A stretch of 64,000 bases of DNA from Sediminibacterium sp. GTDB lineage: Bacteria; Bacteroidota; Bacteroidia; Chitinophagales; Chitinophagaceae. This document shows, piece after piece, positions 19,819 through 29,355 of this stretch. The notes under the pieces are model-generated. The model made no database searches and was not told the DNA's origin. It worked only from the letters and a program-made list of their open reading frames with translations. Both the position numbers and the translations under genes were made by a program. The DNA is taken from NCBI GenBank assembly GCA_021300455.1, contig JAJTDP010000003.1, positions 1 through 64,000 of the forward strand. The letters are read 5' to 3'. Within the stretch, counting starts at the first letter, position 1. The number at the start of each line of letters is the position of its first letter.

Positions 19819-19844
19819 CCTCAGTGCAAAAGCATAAAAACAAC

Positions 19845-19877
19845 AGCCTATTTCATTTCATTCAATAGGCTTTTTGT
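19845..19877 (+). terminator. Rho-independent terminator
   Basis: agcctatt / aataggct stem followed by TTTTT. Confidence 0.75.
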
Positions 19878-19932
19878 TATTTAACTCTTTCGCTATTCCA
19901 AGCAAGCTTGAATAGCTCATTCGTTAAATAAC
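19876..19932. repeat. nested inverted repeat
   Basis: gttatttaac (19876-19885) / gttaaataac (19923-19932) outer arms; gctattccaag / cttgaatagc inner arms. Confidence 0.65.
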
Positions 19933-19970
19933 AAAGCCATCTCTTGCGAGATGGCTTTGTTTTCTTTTTT
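19931..19970 (+). terminator. strong Rho-independent terminator hairpin next to tRNA-Pro
   Basis: Perfect 13-bp stem acaaagccatctc-ttgc-gagatggctttgt then tttctttttt. Confidence 0.85.
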
Positions 19971-19972
19971 GG

Positions 19973-20047
19973 TCGGGTGAACAGGATTTGAACCTGCGAC
20001 CACACGCCCCCCAGACGTGTACGCTACCGGACTGCGCTACCACCCGA
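19973..20047 (-). tRNA. tRNA-Pro (anticodon GGG)
   Basis: Minus strand tcgggtggtagcgcagtccggtagcgtacacgtctggggggcgtgtggtcgcaggttcaaatcctgttcacccga; cloverleaf, loop CTGGGGG, GGTTCAAATCC T-arm. Confidence 0.95.
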
Positions 20048-20187
20048 AGTCTTCTAAGCTAATTCCAAGTTTTACTGAATTTCAAGCTATTGAACTGATT
20101 TTGAAGCTAAAATCACAGGATTTGGGGGGCAAATATAAGCCTAAATAGAAAAATCGGGGTATATTGCATTAAAATTATAAAGGCACG

Positions 20188-21453
20188 ATGACAATTCTTC
20201 TACGACAAGTCAAAATTGCAGATACAAAGTCGCCTTTTAATGGCTTGGTTAAAGACATTCTTCTCCATGATCATCAAATCATCTCCATTTCAGATAAATA
20301 CAAAGGCGAAGCAGATCAAATCATAGAATTAAAGAATGCATTTGTAAGCCCTGGTTTTGTAGACCCCTTTGTACATTTCTGTGATCCAGGAATGGAACAT
20401 AGAGAAAATTTACAATCAGGCGCTGAAGCGGCTCAACAAGGAGGCTTCACCACCGTATTTGTAATTCCCAATACACAACCCGTTATTGATACAAAGTCTC
20501 AAGTGACTTATATCAAACAACATAGTCAAGACTTAGCTATTCATATCCTACCCATTGGTGCGCTATCTAAAAAATTAGAAGGCAAAGATTTAGCAGAAAT
20601 GATTGACATGCATACTAATGGTGCTGTAGCTTTCAGTGATGGTTTATACCCAGTACAATCTACCCTACTATTTTTAAAAGGCTTACAATATGTAAAAGCC
20701 TTTGATGGTGTGGTGATACAAATGCCTATCGATAAAAGCTTAAGTAGTTTAGGATTAATGAACGAAGGAATTGTATCTACAAGATTAGGACTACCGGGTA
20801 TACCCGCTATTGCAGAAGAATTAATTATACAAAGAGATATTGAATTACTAAAATATACGAACTCTAAATTACATATTGCGGGAGTTAGTACTGCTAAAGG
20901 AATTACTTTAATAGCAGCTGCTAAAAAAGAAGGACTTCAAATTACTTGTAGTGTCACCCCTTATCATTTATTCTTTACAGAAGAAGATTTAAATGACTAC
21001 GATACTTTATTAAAAGTGTTTCCACCACTAAGAACTAAAGAGGATCAAAAAGCTTTAATCACTGCTGTTGAAAACGGCACGGTTGATTGCATTAGCACAC
21101 ATCATATGCCTCAGGATTGGGATGGTAAAACCATTGAATTTGAAAATGCGAAAGCAGGAATAGCTTCAATTGAAACAAGTTTTGCAGCTGTGAAGCAAGC
21201 TATACCTTCTTTATCTGAAGTAAGATTATCTGAATTGTTTTCAAGTACTGCTAGAAATATTTTCAACCTTTCATCAGCAACTATTGTAGAAGGCGCTGAA
21301 GCGGAACTAACCCTATTTAGCACAAAAGAAAGTACAAACTTAGCAAAAGAAAATTCTAAAAGTAAGTCTGCCAACTCTCCTTTCTGGAACATTGACTTGT
21401 CTGGTAAAATTTTAGGAACTTATGTTAAAGGCAAGCTGTCAATCAATAAATAA
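20188..21453 (+). CDS. pyrC: dihydroorotase (amidohydrolase family)
   Basis: FVSPGFVDPFVHFCDPGMEHRENLQSGAEAAQQGGFTTV; ITCSVTPYHLFFTEED; CISTHHMPQDWDGK. Confidence 0.88.
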   Translation: MTILLRQVKIADTKSPFNGLVKDILLHDHQIISISDKYKGEADQIIELKNAFVSPGFVDPFVHFCDPGMEHRENLQSGAEAAQQGGFTTVFVIPNTQPVIDTKSQVTYIKQHSQDLAIHILPIGALSKKLEGKDLAEMIDMHTNGAVAFSDGLYPVQSTLLFLKGLQYVKAFDGVVIQMPIDKSLSSLGLMNEGIVSTRLGLPGIPAIAEELIIQRDIELLKYTNSKLHIAGVSTAKGITLIAAAKKEGLQITCSVTPYHLFFTEEDLNDYDTLLKVFPPLRTKEDQKALITAVENGTVDCISTHHMPQDWDGKTIEFENAKAGIASIETSFAAVKQAIPSLSEVRLSELFSSTARNIFNLSSATIVEGAEAELTLFSTKESTNLAKENSKSKSANSPFWNIDLSGKILGTYVKGKLSINK

Positions 21454-21513
21454 TTTCTTAATAAAATCAATTCTAATAAATCATTACTCTAATAAAATCT
21501 AATAAATAAAATC

Positions 21514-22053
21514 ATGGAAAATATAAATACAACAAATACACAAATTACTACACATATTTTCAAAGGTTTAATATTAAGTGCTTTTTCTATTGTATTTAGT
21601 GTGGTGATGTATGTATTTAATTTATTCGAGTACAGCTGGTTAACTTGGGTGAGCACAGTTGTAATAATGGGAGGCATCATTTATGGTAACATTCTTTATG
21701 CGAATCAAAATAACAATAATGTAACTTTTGGTAATTTATTTGCACATGGTTTTAAAACCACTGCAGTTTTAATAGTCATCACTACTGCTTACACGCTACT
21801 TGCCTTTAAAGTTTTATTTCCTGATATGATTGATATTATTTTAGAAATATCTAGAAAGCAAATGCTAGAGAATCCTAAGATGACAGACGAAATGATTGAG
21901 CAAGCAATGAGCATGACAAAGAAATTCTTTATTCCTTTTGCAATTGGGGGTACCATTCTAGGAACAGGTTTTACAGGTGCTATTGCATCGCTCATTGGTG
22001 CAGGTGTTTCAAAAAAGAATCCTATTGACCCTTTCTCTAATCCTGCTTCTTAA
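21514..22053 (+). CDS. DUF4199 domain-containing membrane protein
   Basis: Multi-TM protein with FGNLFAHGFKTTAVLIVITTAYTLL and C-terminal GAIASLIGAGVSKKNP. Confidence 0.75.
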   Translation: MENINTTNTQITTHIFKGLILSAFSIVFSVVMYVFNLFEYSWLTWVSTVVIMGGIIYGNILYANQNNNNVTFGNLFAHGFKTTAVLIVITTAYTLLAFKVLFPDMIDIILEISRKQMLENPKMTDEMIEQAMSMTKKFFIPFAIGGTILGTGFTGAIASLIGAGVSKKNPIDPFSNPAS

Positions 22054-22062
22054 TAAAAGAAT

Positions 22063-23010
22063 ATGCAAATTTCTGTAGTTATACCTTTATTTAACGAAGC
22101 TGAATCATTGCCTGAATTAATGCAGTGGATTGACCGAGTGATGCAAGCAAATAATTATTCTTATGAAGTAATCATGGTGGATGATGGCAGTAAGGATAAT
22201 AGCTGGCAAACTATAGAAACTTTAAGATCTACCTACGCTTCTTTAAAAGGTATTAAATTTCAACGTAATTACGGAAAGTCTGCAGCTTTGAATGAAGGCT
22301 TTAAAATGGCCCAAGGTGACATTGTAGTAACCATGGATGCCGACTTACAAGACTCCCCTGACGAGATTCCTGAATTTTATGATATGATTACCAAAGATGG
22401 TTATCATTTAGTAAGTGGATGGAAGAAAAAAAGATATGATAATACTTTCACTAAGAATATTCCTTCGAAAATTTATAATGCGGTTGCGAGAAGAAGTTCT
22501 GGTATCAACTTACACGATTTTAACTGTGGTATTAAGGCCTATCAATTAAAAGTGATAAAAAGTATTGAAGTATTTGGAGAGATGCACCGTTACATTCCTA
22601 TTTTAGCTAAATGGGCTGGATTTAGTAAAATTGGTGAGAAAGTAGTGGTACATCAAGCTAGAAAATACGGTACTACTAAATTTGGTTGGGAGCGTTTTGT
22701 AAATGGTTTTTTAGACTTAATGACCATTCAATTTTTATCAAAGTTTGGTAAAAAGCCCATGCAATTTTTTGGTTTAATTGGAAGCTTGTTTTTCTTAATT
22801 GGTTTAATTTCTTTTGGCAATATTGTTTTTGATAAATTTATGAATCCCGATTTTTCAGTCACTAATAAACCTGCATTTTATATTGCCTTGGTTTCTATGA
22901 TCATAGGTGTTCAATTATTTTTAGCTGGTTTCATTGCAGAATTAGTGAATCGTAGTGCAGTGGATAGAAATACCTATTTAATTGAAGATAAACTTGGTTT
23001 CAATAGCTAA
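22063..23010 (+). CDS. family 2 glycosyltransferase (DPM1/GtrB-like with C-terminal TMs)
   Basis: SVVIPLFNEAESLPELMQWID, VDDGSKDNSW, MDADLQDSPDEIPEF. Confidence 0.93.
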   Translation: MQISVVIPLFNEAESLPELMQWIDRVMQANNYSYEVIMVDDGSKDNSWQTIETLRSTYASLKGIKFQRNYGKSAALNEGFKMAQGDIVVTMDADLQDSPDEIPEFYDMITKDGYHLVSGWKKKRYDNTFTKNIPSKIYNAVARRSSGINLHDFNCGIKAYQLKVIKSIEVFGEMHRYIPILAKWAGFSKIGEKVVVHQARKYGTTKFGWERFVNGFLDLMTIQFLSKFGKKPMQFFGLIGSLFFLIGLISFGNIVFDKFMNPDFSVTNKPAFYIALVSMIIGVQLFLAGFIAELVNRSAVDRNTYLIEDKLGFNS

Positions 23011-23026
23011 TTAATAATCTTTTCAA

Positions 23027-24151
23027 ATGAATAAGAAAGTGATTATTATAGGATCTGCTTGGCCATTAAGAGCAGGAGGATTAGCCACTTTTAATGAGCG
23101 ATTAGCCAAACAGTTTATCGAGGAAGGTTTTGATACCTTTATTTATACTTTCTCTTTACAATACCCTAGTTTCTTGTTTCCAGGTTCTACGCAGTTATCT
23201 AATGAGCCTGCTCCCGCTCATTTAAAAATTAAGGCCTGTATTAACTCCATTAATCCGTTGAATTGGATGAAAGTTGGAAATGAACTTAAAAACTTAAAAC
23301 CCGATTTCATTGTAGTTCGTTTTTGGATGCCCTTTTTTGGCCCTTGCTTAGGAACCATATTAAGAATAGTAAACCGTAATAAATTTACTCAAATAATTTG
23401 CATTGCAGACAATGTCATACCCCATGAGAAAAGAATAGGTGATAAAGTTTTAACAAAGTATTTCTTTTCCTCTATTCACCGATTTGTTACGATGAGTGAA
23501 AAGGTGAATAAGGATTTAAAAACATTTACCCAAAAGCCATCTATTAATTTAGTACACCCTATTTATGATAACTTTGGAGATATTGTTTCTAAAGAAGAAG
23601 CGCGTAAGTATTTAGACTTACCTGTGAATGAAAAAATTATCTTATTTTTTGGCTTTATTCGTAAATATAAAGGCTTGGACTTATTATTAGAAGCCATGAA
23701 CGATATACGCATCAAAGAAGCTAATATTAAGTTATTAATAGCAGGCGAGTTTTATGATAACAAAGAAGAATATGAAACTATTATTTCGAAATATAATTTA
23801 GCTAAATCATTATACTTAAGAACCCAATTTATTGATAATAGTGAAGTAAAATATTATGTAGGCGCTGCCGATTTTGTGATTCAACCCTATAAGCATGCTA
23901 CTCAAAGTGGTGTTACTCCACTGGCCTATCATTTTGAAAAGCCTATGCTGGTCACCAATGTGGGAGGCCTTGCAGATTTAGTTCCTCATTTAAAAGTAGG
24001 CATAGTTACGGAACCTAATTCCAATGCTATAGCCTCAGGTATTATACAATTGTATGAATTAGGAGAAACCCATTTTTTAAAGCAACTTTGTGAAGAAAAA
24101 AAGAAGTTGAGCTGGGATAAATTAACAGCAGCAATTATTGAAAATAAATAG
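23027..24151 (+). CDS. glycosyltransferase (GT4-like)
   Basis: AWPLRAGGLATFNERLAKQF; ILFFGFIRKYKGLDLLLEAM; QSGVTPLAYHFEKPMLVTNVGG. Confidence 0.9.
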   Translation: MNKKVIIIGSAWPLRAGGLATFNERLAKQFIEEGFDTFIYTFSLQYPSFLFPGSTQLSNEPAPAHLKIKACINSINPLNWMKVGNELKNLKPDFIVVRFWMPFFGPCLGTILRIVNRNKFTQIICIADNVIPHEKRIGDKVLTKYFFSSIHRFVTMSEKVNKDLKTFTQKPSINLVHPIYDNFGDIVSKEEARKYLDLPVNEKIILFFGFIRKYKGLDLLLEAMNDIRIKEANIKLLIAGEFYDNKEEYETIISKYNLAKSLYLRTQFIDNSEVKYYVGAADFVIQPYKHATQSGVTPLAYHFEKPMLVTNVGGLADLVPHLKVGIVTEPNSNAIASGIIQLYELGETHFLKQLCEEKKKLSWDKLTAAIIENK

Positions 24152-24190
24152 ACTGAATATTAGATAAATAAATACAGTAGAATTAAACAT

Positions 24191-24766
24191 ATGCAAACAA
24201 AAATTAACAGTATCATTAATGCTTCTATTCAAGTGAAGCAAGACATTATAGAAAAAGGTGAATTAGCAGCTACACTTGAAAAAGTTATTGTAGTAATCAC
24301 TCAAGCCTTTAAAAATGGCAATAGTGTGTATTTTGCAGGTAATGGAGGAAGTGCTGCAGATGCACAACATTTAGCTGCTGAATTTTCTGGACGTTTTTAC
24401 AAAGACCGTAAGGCCTTGCCTTCTGAAGCCTTACATTGCAATACTTCTTATTTAACGGCAGTAGCCAACGATTATAGTTACGATGTTATTTATTCAAGAC
24501 TTATCGAAGGTTTAGCTAAACCAGGAGATGTATTAGTTGGTTTAAGCACATCAGGTAATTCGGCTAATATTGTAAAAGCCTTTGAGAAATCCAAAGAATT
24601 AAAAGTTATTACCATTGGTTTTACGGGTGCAGCCGGTGGTAAAATGAAAGAATTAAGTGACTATTTAATTAATGTGCCTTCTACCGATACCCCTCGTATA
24701 CAAGAAAGTCATATTTTACTAGGCCATATCATTTGTGAATTAGTGGAGAAAAATATCTTCGGATAA
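24191..24766 (+). CDS. gmhA: SIS-domain protein, D-sedoheptulose-7-phosphate isomerase-like
   Basis: FAGNGGSAADAQHLAAEFSGRF, GLSTSGNSANIVKAF, QESHILLGHIICELVE. Confidence 0.85.
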   Translation: MQTKINSIINASIQVKQDIIEKGELAATLEKVIVVITQAFKNGNSVYFAGNGGSAADAQHLAAEFSGRFYKDRKALPSEALHCNTSYLTAVANDYSYDVIYSRLIEGLAKPGDVLVGLSTSGNSANIVKAFEKSKELKVITIGFTGAAGGKMKELSDYLINVPSTDTPRIQESHILLGHIICELVEKNIFG

Positions 24767-24775
24767 TTACACCAT

Positions 24776-25327
24776 ATGTTTGATCTTAGAACTATTGACA
24801 ATAGCTGGACTTTATTTTTAGATAGAGATGGCGTTATTAATTTCGAAAGAAATAATGACTACGTAAAAGATTGGGCTGAATTTAAGTTTTACGAAGAAAG
24901 TATACAGGCACTACCCCTTTTAGCACAAAAATTTTCAACCATTGTTATTACCACCAATCAAAAAGGTGTGGGTAGAGGTATAATGACGGAAGAGTCTTTA
25001 CAAACGATTCATCATAATATGGTTAGTGAAATTGTAAAAATAGGTGGAAGAATAGATCATATATTTTATTGTACAGATTTAGACAATGATTCTATTAATA
25101 GAAAACCACAACCTGGTATGGCGTTTCAAGCTAAAGAGAAATTTCCTAGTATTGATTTTACAAAGTCAATTATGGTGGGTAATAGAACTAGCGATATGGA
25201 ATTTGGTAGAAATGCTGGACTGCACACAGTTTTTTTAGCCACTACACATCCCGAAACGGCCTTTCCAAATACTTTAATAGATTTCAGATTTAATCACTTA
25301 TTGGAATTTGCAAAAGCTATTCAATAA
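24776..25327 (+). CDS. gmhB: HAD-IIIA phosphatase, GmhB-like (heptose bisphosphate phosphatase)
   Basis: LFLDRDGVINFERNNDYVKDWAEFKFYEES, TTNQKGVGRG, RKPQPGM, MVGNRTSDMEFGRNAG. Confidence 0.8.
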   Translation: MFDLRTIDNSWTLFLDRDGVINFERNNDYVKDWAEFKFYEESIQALPLLAQKFSTIVITTNQKGVGRGIMTEESLQTIHHNMVSEIVKIGGRIDHIFYCTDLDNDSINRKPQPGMAFQAKEKFPSIDFTKSIMVGNRTSDMEFGRNAGLHTVFLATTHPETAFPNTLIDFRFNHLLEFAKAIQ

Positions 25328-25410
25328 AAAAAGCACCTAGTTTTCACTCAGCGCTTTTATATTTTTTTAAGATTTAGTTAAACTATTAACTCAACTTACA
25401 AAGTTAAATA

Positions 25411-27195
25411 TTAATCTAATTTAAGTACTGCTAAGAAGGCTTCTTGTGGAATTTCCACATTACCTATTTGACGCATTCTCTTTTTACCTTCTTTTTGCTT
25501 TTCCAATAATTTACGCTTACGGCTAATATCACCACCATAACATTTAGCAGTTACATCCTTACGCATGGCAGATATATTTTCTCTAGCAACTACTTTAGCG
25601 CCTATAGCCGCTTGAATAGCAATTTGGAACTGTTGTTTAGTTAATAGTTCTTTTAATTTCTCACAAAGTCTACGGCCAAAATCAGATGCTTTGCCTCTAT
25701 GAATTAAGGCACTTAAAGCATCTACCTTTTCACTATTTAATAAAATATCCATTTTCACAATATCAGCATCTCTAAATCCTATTTGAGAATAGTCAAAAGA
25801 AGCGTAGCCTCTGGTTTGACTTTTTAATTTATCATAAAAATCAAATACAATTTCCGTCATCGGCATTTCAAAAATTAATTCCACCCTTGTTGGGGTTAAA
25901 TAACTTTGATTCATTAATATACCTCTCTTACTTAAACACAGGGTAATAATATTTCCAATATAATCGGGGGATGTAATTATTTGTGCACGAATATAAGGCT
26001 CTTCAATATGCTCAATCTTTACAGGATCGGGCATTTCTGAAGGGTTATTCACTATTATTTTTTCACCTCTTGTAGTATAGGCTATAAAACTTACGTTAGG
26101 AACCGTAGTAATAACTGTTTGGTTAAACTCTCTTTCTAGTCGCTCTTGGATAATTTCCATATGCAGTAATCCTAAAAAACCACATCTAAATCCAAATCCT
26201 AAGGCTTGAGATGTTTCTAATTCAAAAGTTAAAGAAGCGTCGTTTAATTGTAATTTTTCCATACAATCTCTAAGCTCTTCAAACTCATCAGTGTTCACTG
26301 GATAAATGCCCGCAAATACCATGGGTTTCACTTCTTCAAAACCATTAATCATCTCTCCAGGGTTATTAGCAAGTGTAATGGTATCTCCTACCTTCACTTC
26401 TTTAGCTACTTTAATACCTGTAATAATATAACCTACATCTCCTGCTCTCACTTCTGCCTTGGGTGTCATGGCTAATTTTAATACGCCCACTTCATCTGCA
26501 TTATAATCTCTACCAGAAGCGACAAAACGTATTTTATCATTTTTCTTTAATACCCCATTCATAATTCTGTAGTAAACAATAATACCACGGAAACTATTAA
26601 ACACACTATCAAAAATTAAAGCTTGCAATGGGGCTTCCGTATCACCTACTGGAGCAGGGATACGTTCGGCAATTGCTTGCAGTATTTCTTCAATACCAAT
26701 ACCTGAACGGCCACTGGCTAGTAAAATATCTTCTTGCTTACAACCTATTAATTCAATAATTTGGTCGGTTACTTCTGGAATTTTAGCACCATCCATATCA
26801 ATTTTATTAATGACTGGAATAATCTCTAAATTATTTTCCAATGCTAAATATAAATTGCTAATAGTTTGTGCTTGTATACCTTGTGAAGCGTCTACTAACA
26901 ATAAAGCACCCTCACAAGCTGCTAAGGCTCTACTTACTTCATAACTAAAGTCAACGTGACCTGGTGTGTCAATTAAATTATAAGTATAAGTAGTTCCTTT
27001 ATGTATATAATTAATTTGAATAGCGTGACTCTTAATGGTAATACCTTTCTCACGCTCTAAATCCATATCATCCAAAACCTGATTCATCATCTCACGCTCG
27101 GTAATCGTTTTAGTATGTTCTAATAAACGATCGGCCAAGGTACTTTTACCGTGATCGATATGTGCGATGATACAAAAATTTCTTATATTCTTCAT
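25411..27195 (-). CDS. lepA: elongation factor 4 (LepA)
   Basis: [56 protein letters not shown]. Confidence 0.98.
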   Translation of the reverse strand: MKNIRNFCIIAHIDHGKSTLADRLLEHTKTITEREMMNQVLDDMDLEREKGITIKSHAIQINYIHKGTTYTYNLIDTPGHVDFSYEVSRALAACEGALLLVDASQGIQAQTISNLYLALENNLEIIPVINKIDMDGAKIPEVTDQIIELIGCKQEDILLASGRSGIGIEEILQAIAERIPAPVGDTEAPLQALIFDSVFNSFRGIIVYYRIMNGVLKKNDKIRFVASGRDYNADEVGVLKLAMTPKAEVRAGDVGYIITGIKVAKEVKVGDTITLANNPGEMINGFEEVKPMVFAGIYPVNTDEFEELRDCMEKLQLNDASLTFELETSQALGFGFRCGFLGLLHMEIIQERLEREFNQTVITTVPNVSFIAYTTRGEKIIVNNPSEMPDPVKIEHIEEPYIRAQIITSPDYIGNIITLCLSKRGILMNQSYLTPTRVELIFEMPMTEIVFDFYDKLKSQTRGYASFDYSQIGFRDADIVKMDILLNSEKVDALSALIHRGKASDFGRRLCEKLKELLTKQQFQIAIQAAIGAKVVARENISAMRKDVTAKCYGGDISRKRKLLEKQKEGKKRMRQIGNVEIPQEAFLAVLKLD

Positions 27196-27218
27196 GTAGG
27201 TAAGACTTACTTTTAATT

Positions 27219-27980
27219 TTAAGAAAGAGCATTTATGATGGCTGTAAATTCAGTAGCAACTAAAGAAGCGCCACCTACTAGTCCGCCATCTACATCAGGT
27301 TGAGAGAATATTTCTTTTGCATTAGAAGCTTTTACACTTCCTCCATATAAAATAGAAATTTCATTGGCTATAGCTTCACCATATTGACTTGCAAAACAAG
27401 ATCTAATATAAGCATGTATATCTTGGGCCTGTGCACTTGATGCAGTTTTACCTGTACCAATGGCCCATATAGGTTCATAAGCAATAACTACTTTTACAAT
27501 AGCCTCAGCTGATAAATGAAATAAAGAATTTTTTAATTGCGCTTCAACAAATGCATTTTGTGTTTCTGCTTCTCTAATCGCAAGAGGTTCGCCGCAACAA
27601 AAAATGGGTGTACTATGAATTGATAATATGGCATTTACTTTTTCTGCTAATAAGGCGTCAGATTCAGCAAAATATTCACGACGCTCAGAATGTCCAACAA
27701 TAATATGCTTCACACCTATAGATTCTAACATAGATGCTGAAACTTCTCCAGTATAGGCACCCGATTCTTTCTGATGACAGTTTTGTGCTGCAACAAATAC
27801 ATTCGGTTTGTTGGCTAATTTTGCTAAGGCTAAAGGAATATAAATAGCCGGCACTGCAAAAATAGCTTCCTGATTTGCGCCTAATGAATTTGAGCTAGCT
27901 ACTAATTCATTTAATAAAGTCTCTGCTTGAGCAAGAGATAAATTCATTTTCCAATTGGCGGCGGCTATTTGTTTACGCAT
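27219..27980 (-). CDS. tpiA: triose-phosphate isomerase
   Basis: [39 protein letters not shown]. Confidence 0.98.
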   Translation of the reverse strand: MRKQIAAANWKMNLSLAQAETLLNELVASSNSLGANQEAIFAVPAIYIPLALAKLANKPNVFVAAQNCHQKESGAYTGEVSASMLESIGVKHIIVGHSERREYFAESDALLAEKVNAILSIHSTPIFCCGEPLAIREAETQNAFVEAQLKNSLFHLSAEAIVKVVIAYEPIWAIGTGKTASSAQAQDIHAYIRSCFASQYGEAIANEISILYGGSVKASNAKEIFSQPDVDGGLVGGASLVATEFTAIINALS

Positions 27981-28045
27981 AATAATTATAGGAAGTTTAG
28001 TGGGCTAATGATGAGCGCTGCAAAGGTATTAAATTCAAGCCTTAA

Positions 28046-29212
28046 TTAATGATGATTTACTTGATATAAATGCTTCAAAACCTGCTTTTCGGCCTCTGAA
28101 ATGGTAAATCCTTTCAATTTTTTCCAATTATGGATATCCTCTAGGGCTTTGTCCAATTGATAGCCTGGGATTATCCCCCAAGTAAAATTGGGTATATGTT
28201 TAGGAAGTAGCCCATTTCCAAAGATATTGGCACTGACCCCAATATAGGAACCAGTATTAATACTCGATTGAATGGCAAAACGGCTATAATCACCTACCAG
28301 CATACCCATTTTCTGGCCTACATTTTCCCATTCCCCCTTAAATTCATTCCACATCTGTATTTCCCCAGCTGTATTTTTGATATTACTATTACAAGTGCCT
28401 GCGCCTAAATTGCACCAATGTCCAATAATGCTATCCCCTAAATAACCCTCATGGCCTTTATTAGAATAACCCATTAAAATGGAATTCTTAATCTCACCAC
28501 CTGCTAAACAATAAGGGCCAATACTGGTAGATCCATAAATGCTGGAATTCATTTTCACCACCCCTTTTTTACCTAATGTAAAGGAACCTCGAATAGAAGA
28601 ACCTTCCATTACAATTGCTTCATTACCAATATATATAAAGCCTTCACTTGCATTTAAATTAGCACATAAAACTGAAGCCCCCTTCTCTATAAAAATCTGG
28701 TCTTTATTAACGACATTATTGGAAGGGTCAATGGGCTCAGATTTTCTTTGACTAGCTACCCATTTAAAATCTCTTTCAATGAGCTTAGAATGGATAGATA
28801 ATAGCTGTAACTGATTTAGTACAAAGGAAACCTCATCAAATACAATGGGTGGCTTTTCAGCTAGTAAAATTTTGGAAATTTGTCTTTCCTTGGTTTTAGT
28901 AGCAATCCACTTTTCTCCAGCCGTCATTAACTTTTCTCCTTCATTTAGGCTATTAATAGCTTTCAATAAGCCTTCAGAAGGAATACAGGCCACATTGATA
29001 AAAAATAGAGATTCGGTAGTACTAAGAAATTCAGAGTCCTCGTATAAGGCTTGTAAATAAGGAGCTGTATACACACCGCAAGCTTCATGGGTATACTGTT
29101 CCCATCTTTCTTTAAAAGTAAAAATGCCTACCCTACAAGTTGCCAAAGATTGGGTTAAGGTAAAAGGATAAAAATGATCCCTTTCTGCGATATCTACTAA
29201 GATATATTGCAT
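28046..29212 (-). CDS. GlmU-family putative sugar nucleotidyltransferase with left-handed beta-helix
   Basis: RDHFYPFTLTQSLATCRVGIFTFKERWE; hexapeptide-like repeats; GHWCNLGAGTCNSNIKNT. Confidence 0.85.
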   Translation of the reverse strand: MQYILVDIAERDHFYPFTLTQSLATCRVGIFTFKERWEQYTHEACGVYTAPYLQALYEDSEFLSTTESLFFINVACIPSEGLLKAINSLNEGEKLMTAGEKWIATKTKERQISKILLAEKPPIVFDEVSFVLNQLQLLSIHSKLIERDFKWVASQRKSEPIDPSNNVVNKDQIFIEKGASVLCANLNASEGFIYIGNEAIVMEGSSIRGSFTLGKKGVVKMNSSIYGSTSIGPYCLAGGEIKNSILMGYSNKGHEGYLGDSIIGHWCNLGAGTCNSNIKNTAGEIQMWNEFKGEWENVGQKMGMLVGDYSRFAIQSSINTGSYIGVSANIFGNGLLPKHIPNFTWGIIPGYQLDKALEDIHNWKKLKGFTISEAEKQVLKHLYQVNHH

Positions 29213-29329
29213 TGAATACTTTTAAAATGAATGCTTTTGAAAGCATTCAAATTTAGTCAAAGTCTTGTCAAACTTATGCCAAAGTTTATTGAATCAGGAT
29301 AAGTTCCTAACAGATGTTCATTTTATGCT

Positions 29330-29337
29330 TATTTTTG
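29330..29337 (+). promoter_or_regulatory. candidate -7 element for pruA
   Basis: TATTTTTG 18 nt upstream of ATG 29356. Confidence 0.5.
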
Positions 29338-29355
29338 AAGCCTAATTCAAATATT

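Noticed and set aside
25326-25364. Possible terminator after the GmhB-like gene (aaaaaaagcacctag...cagcgctttt)
   Set aside because: The stem has several mismatches; T-run present but hairpin too weak to list as a feature.
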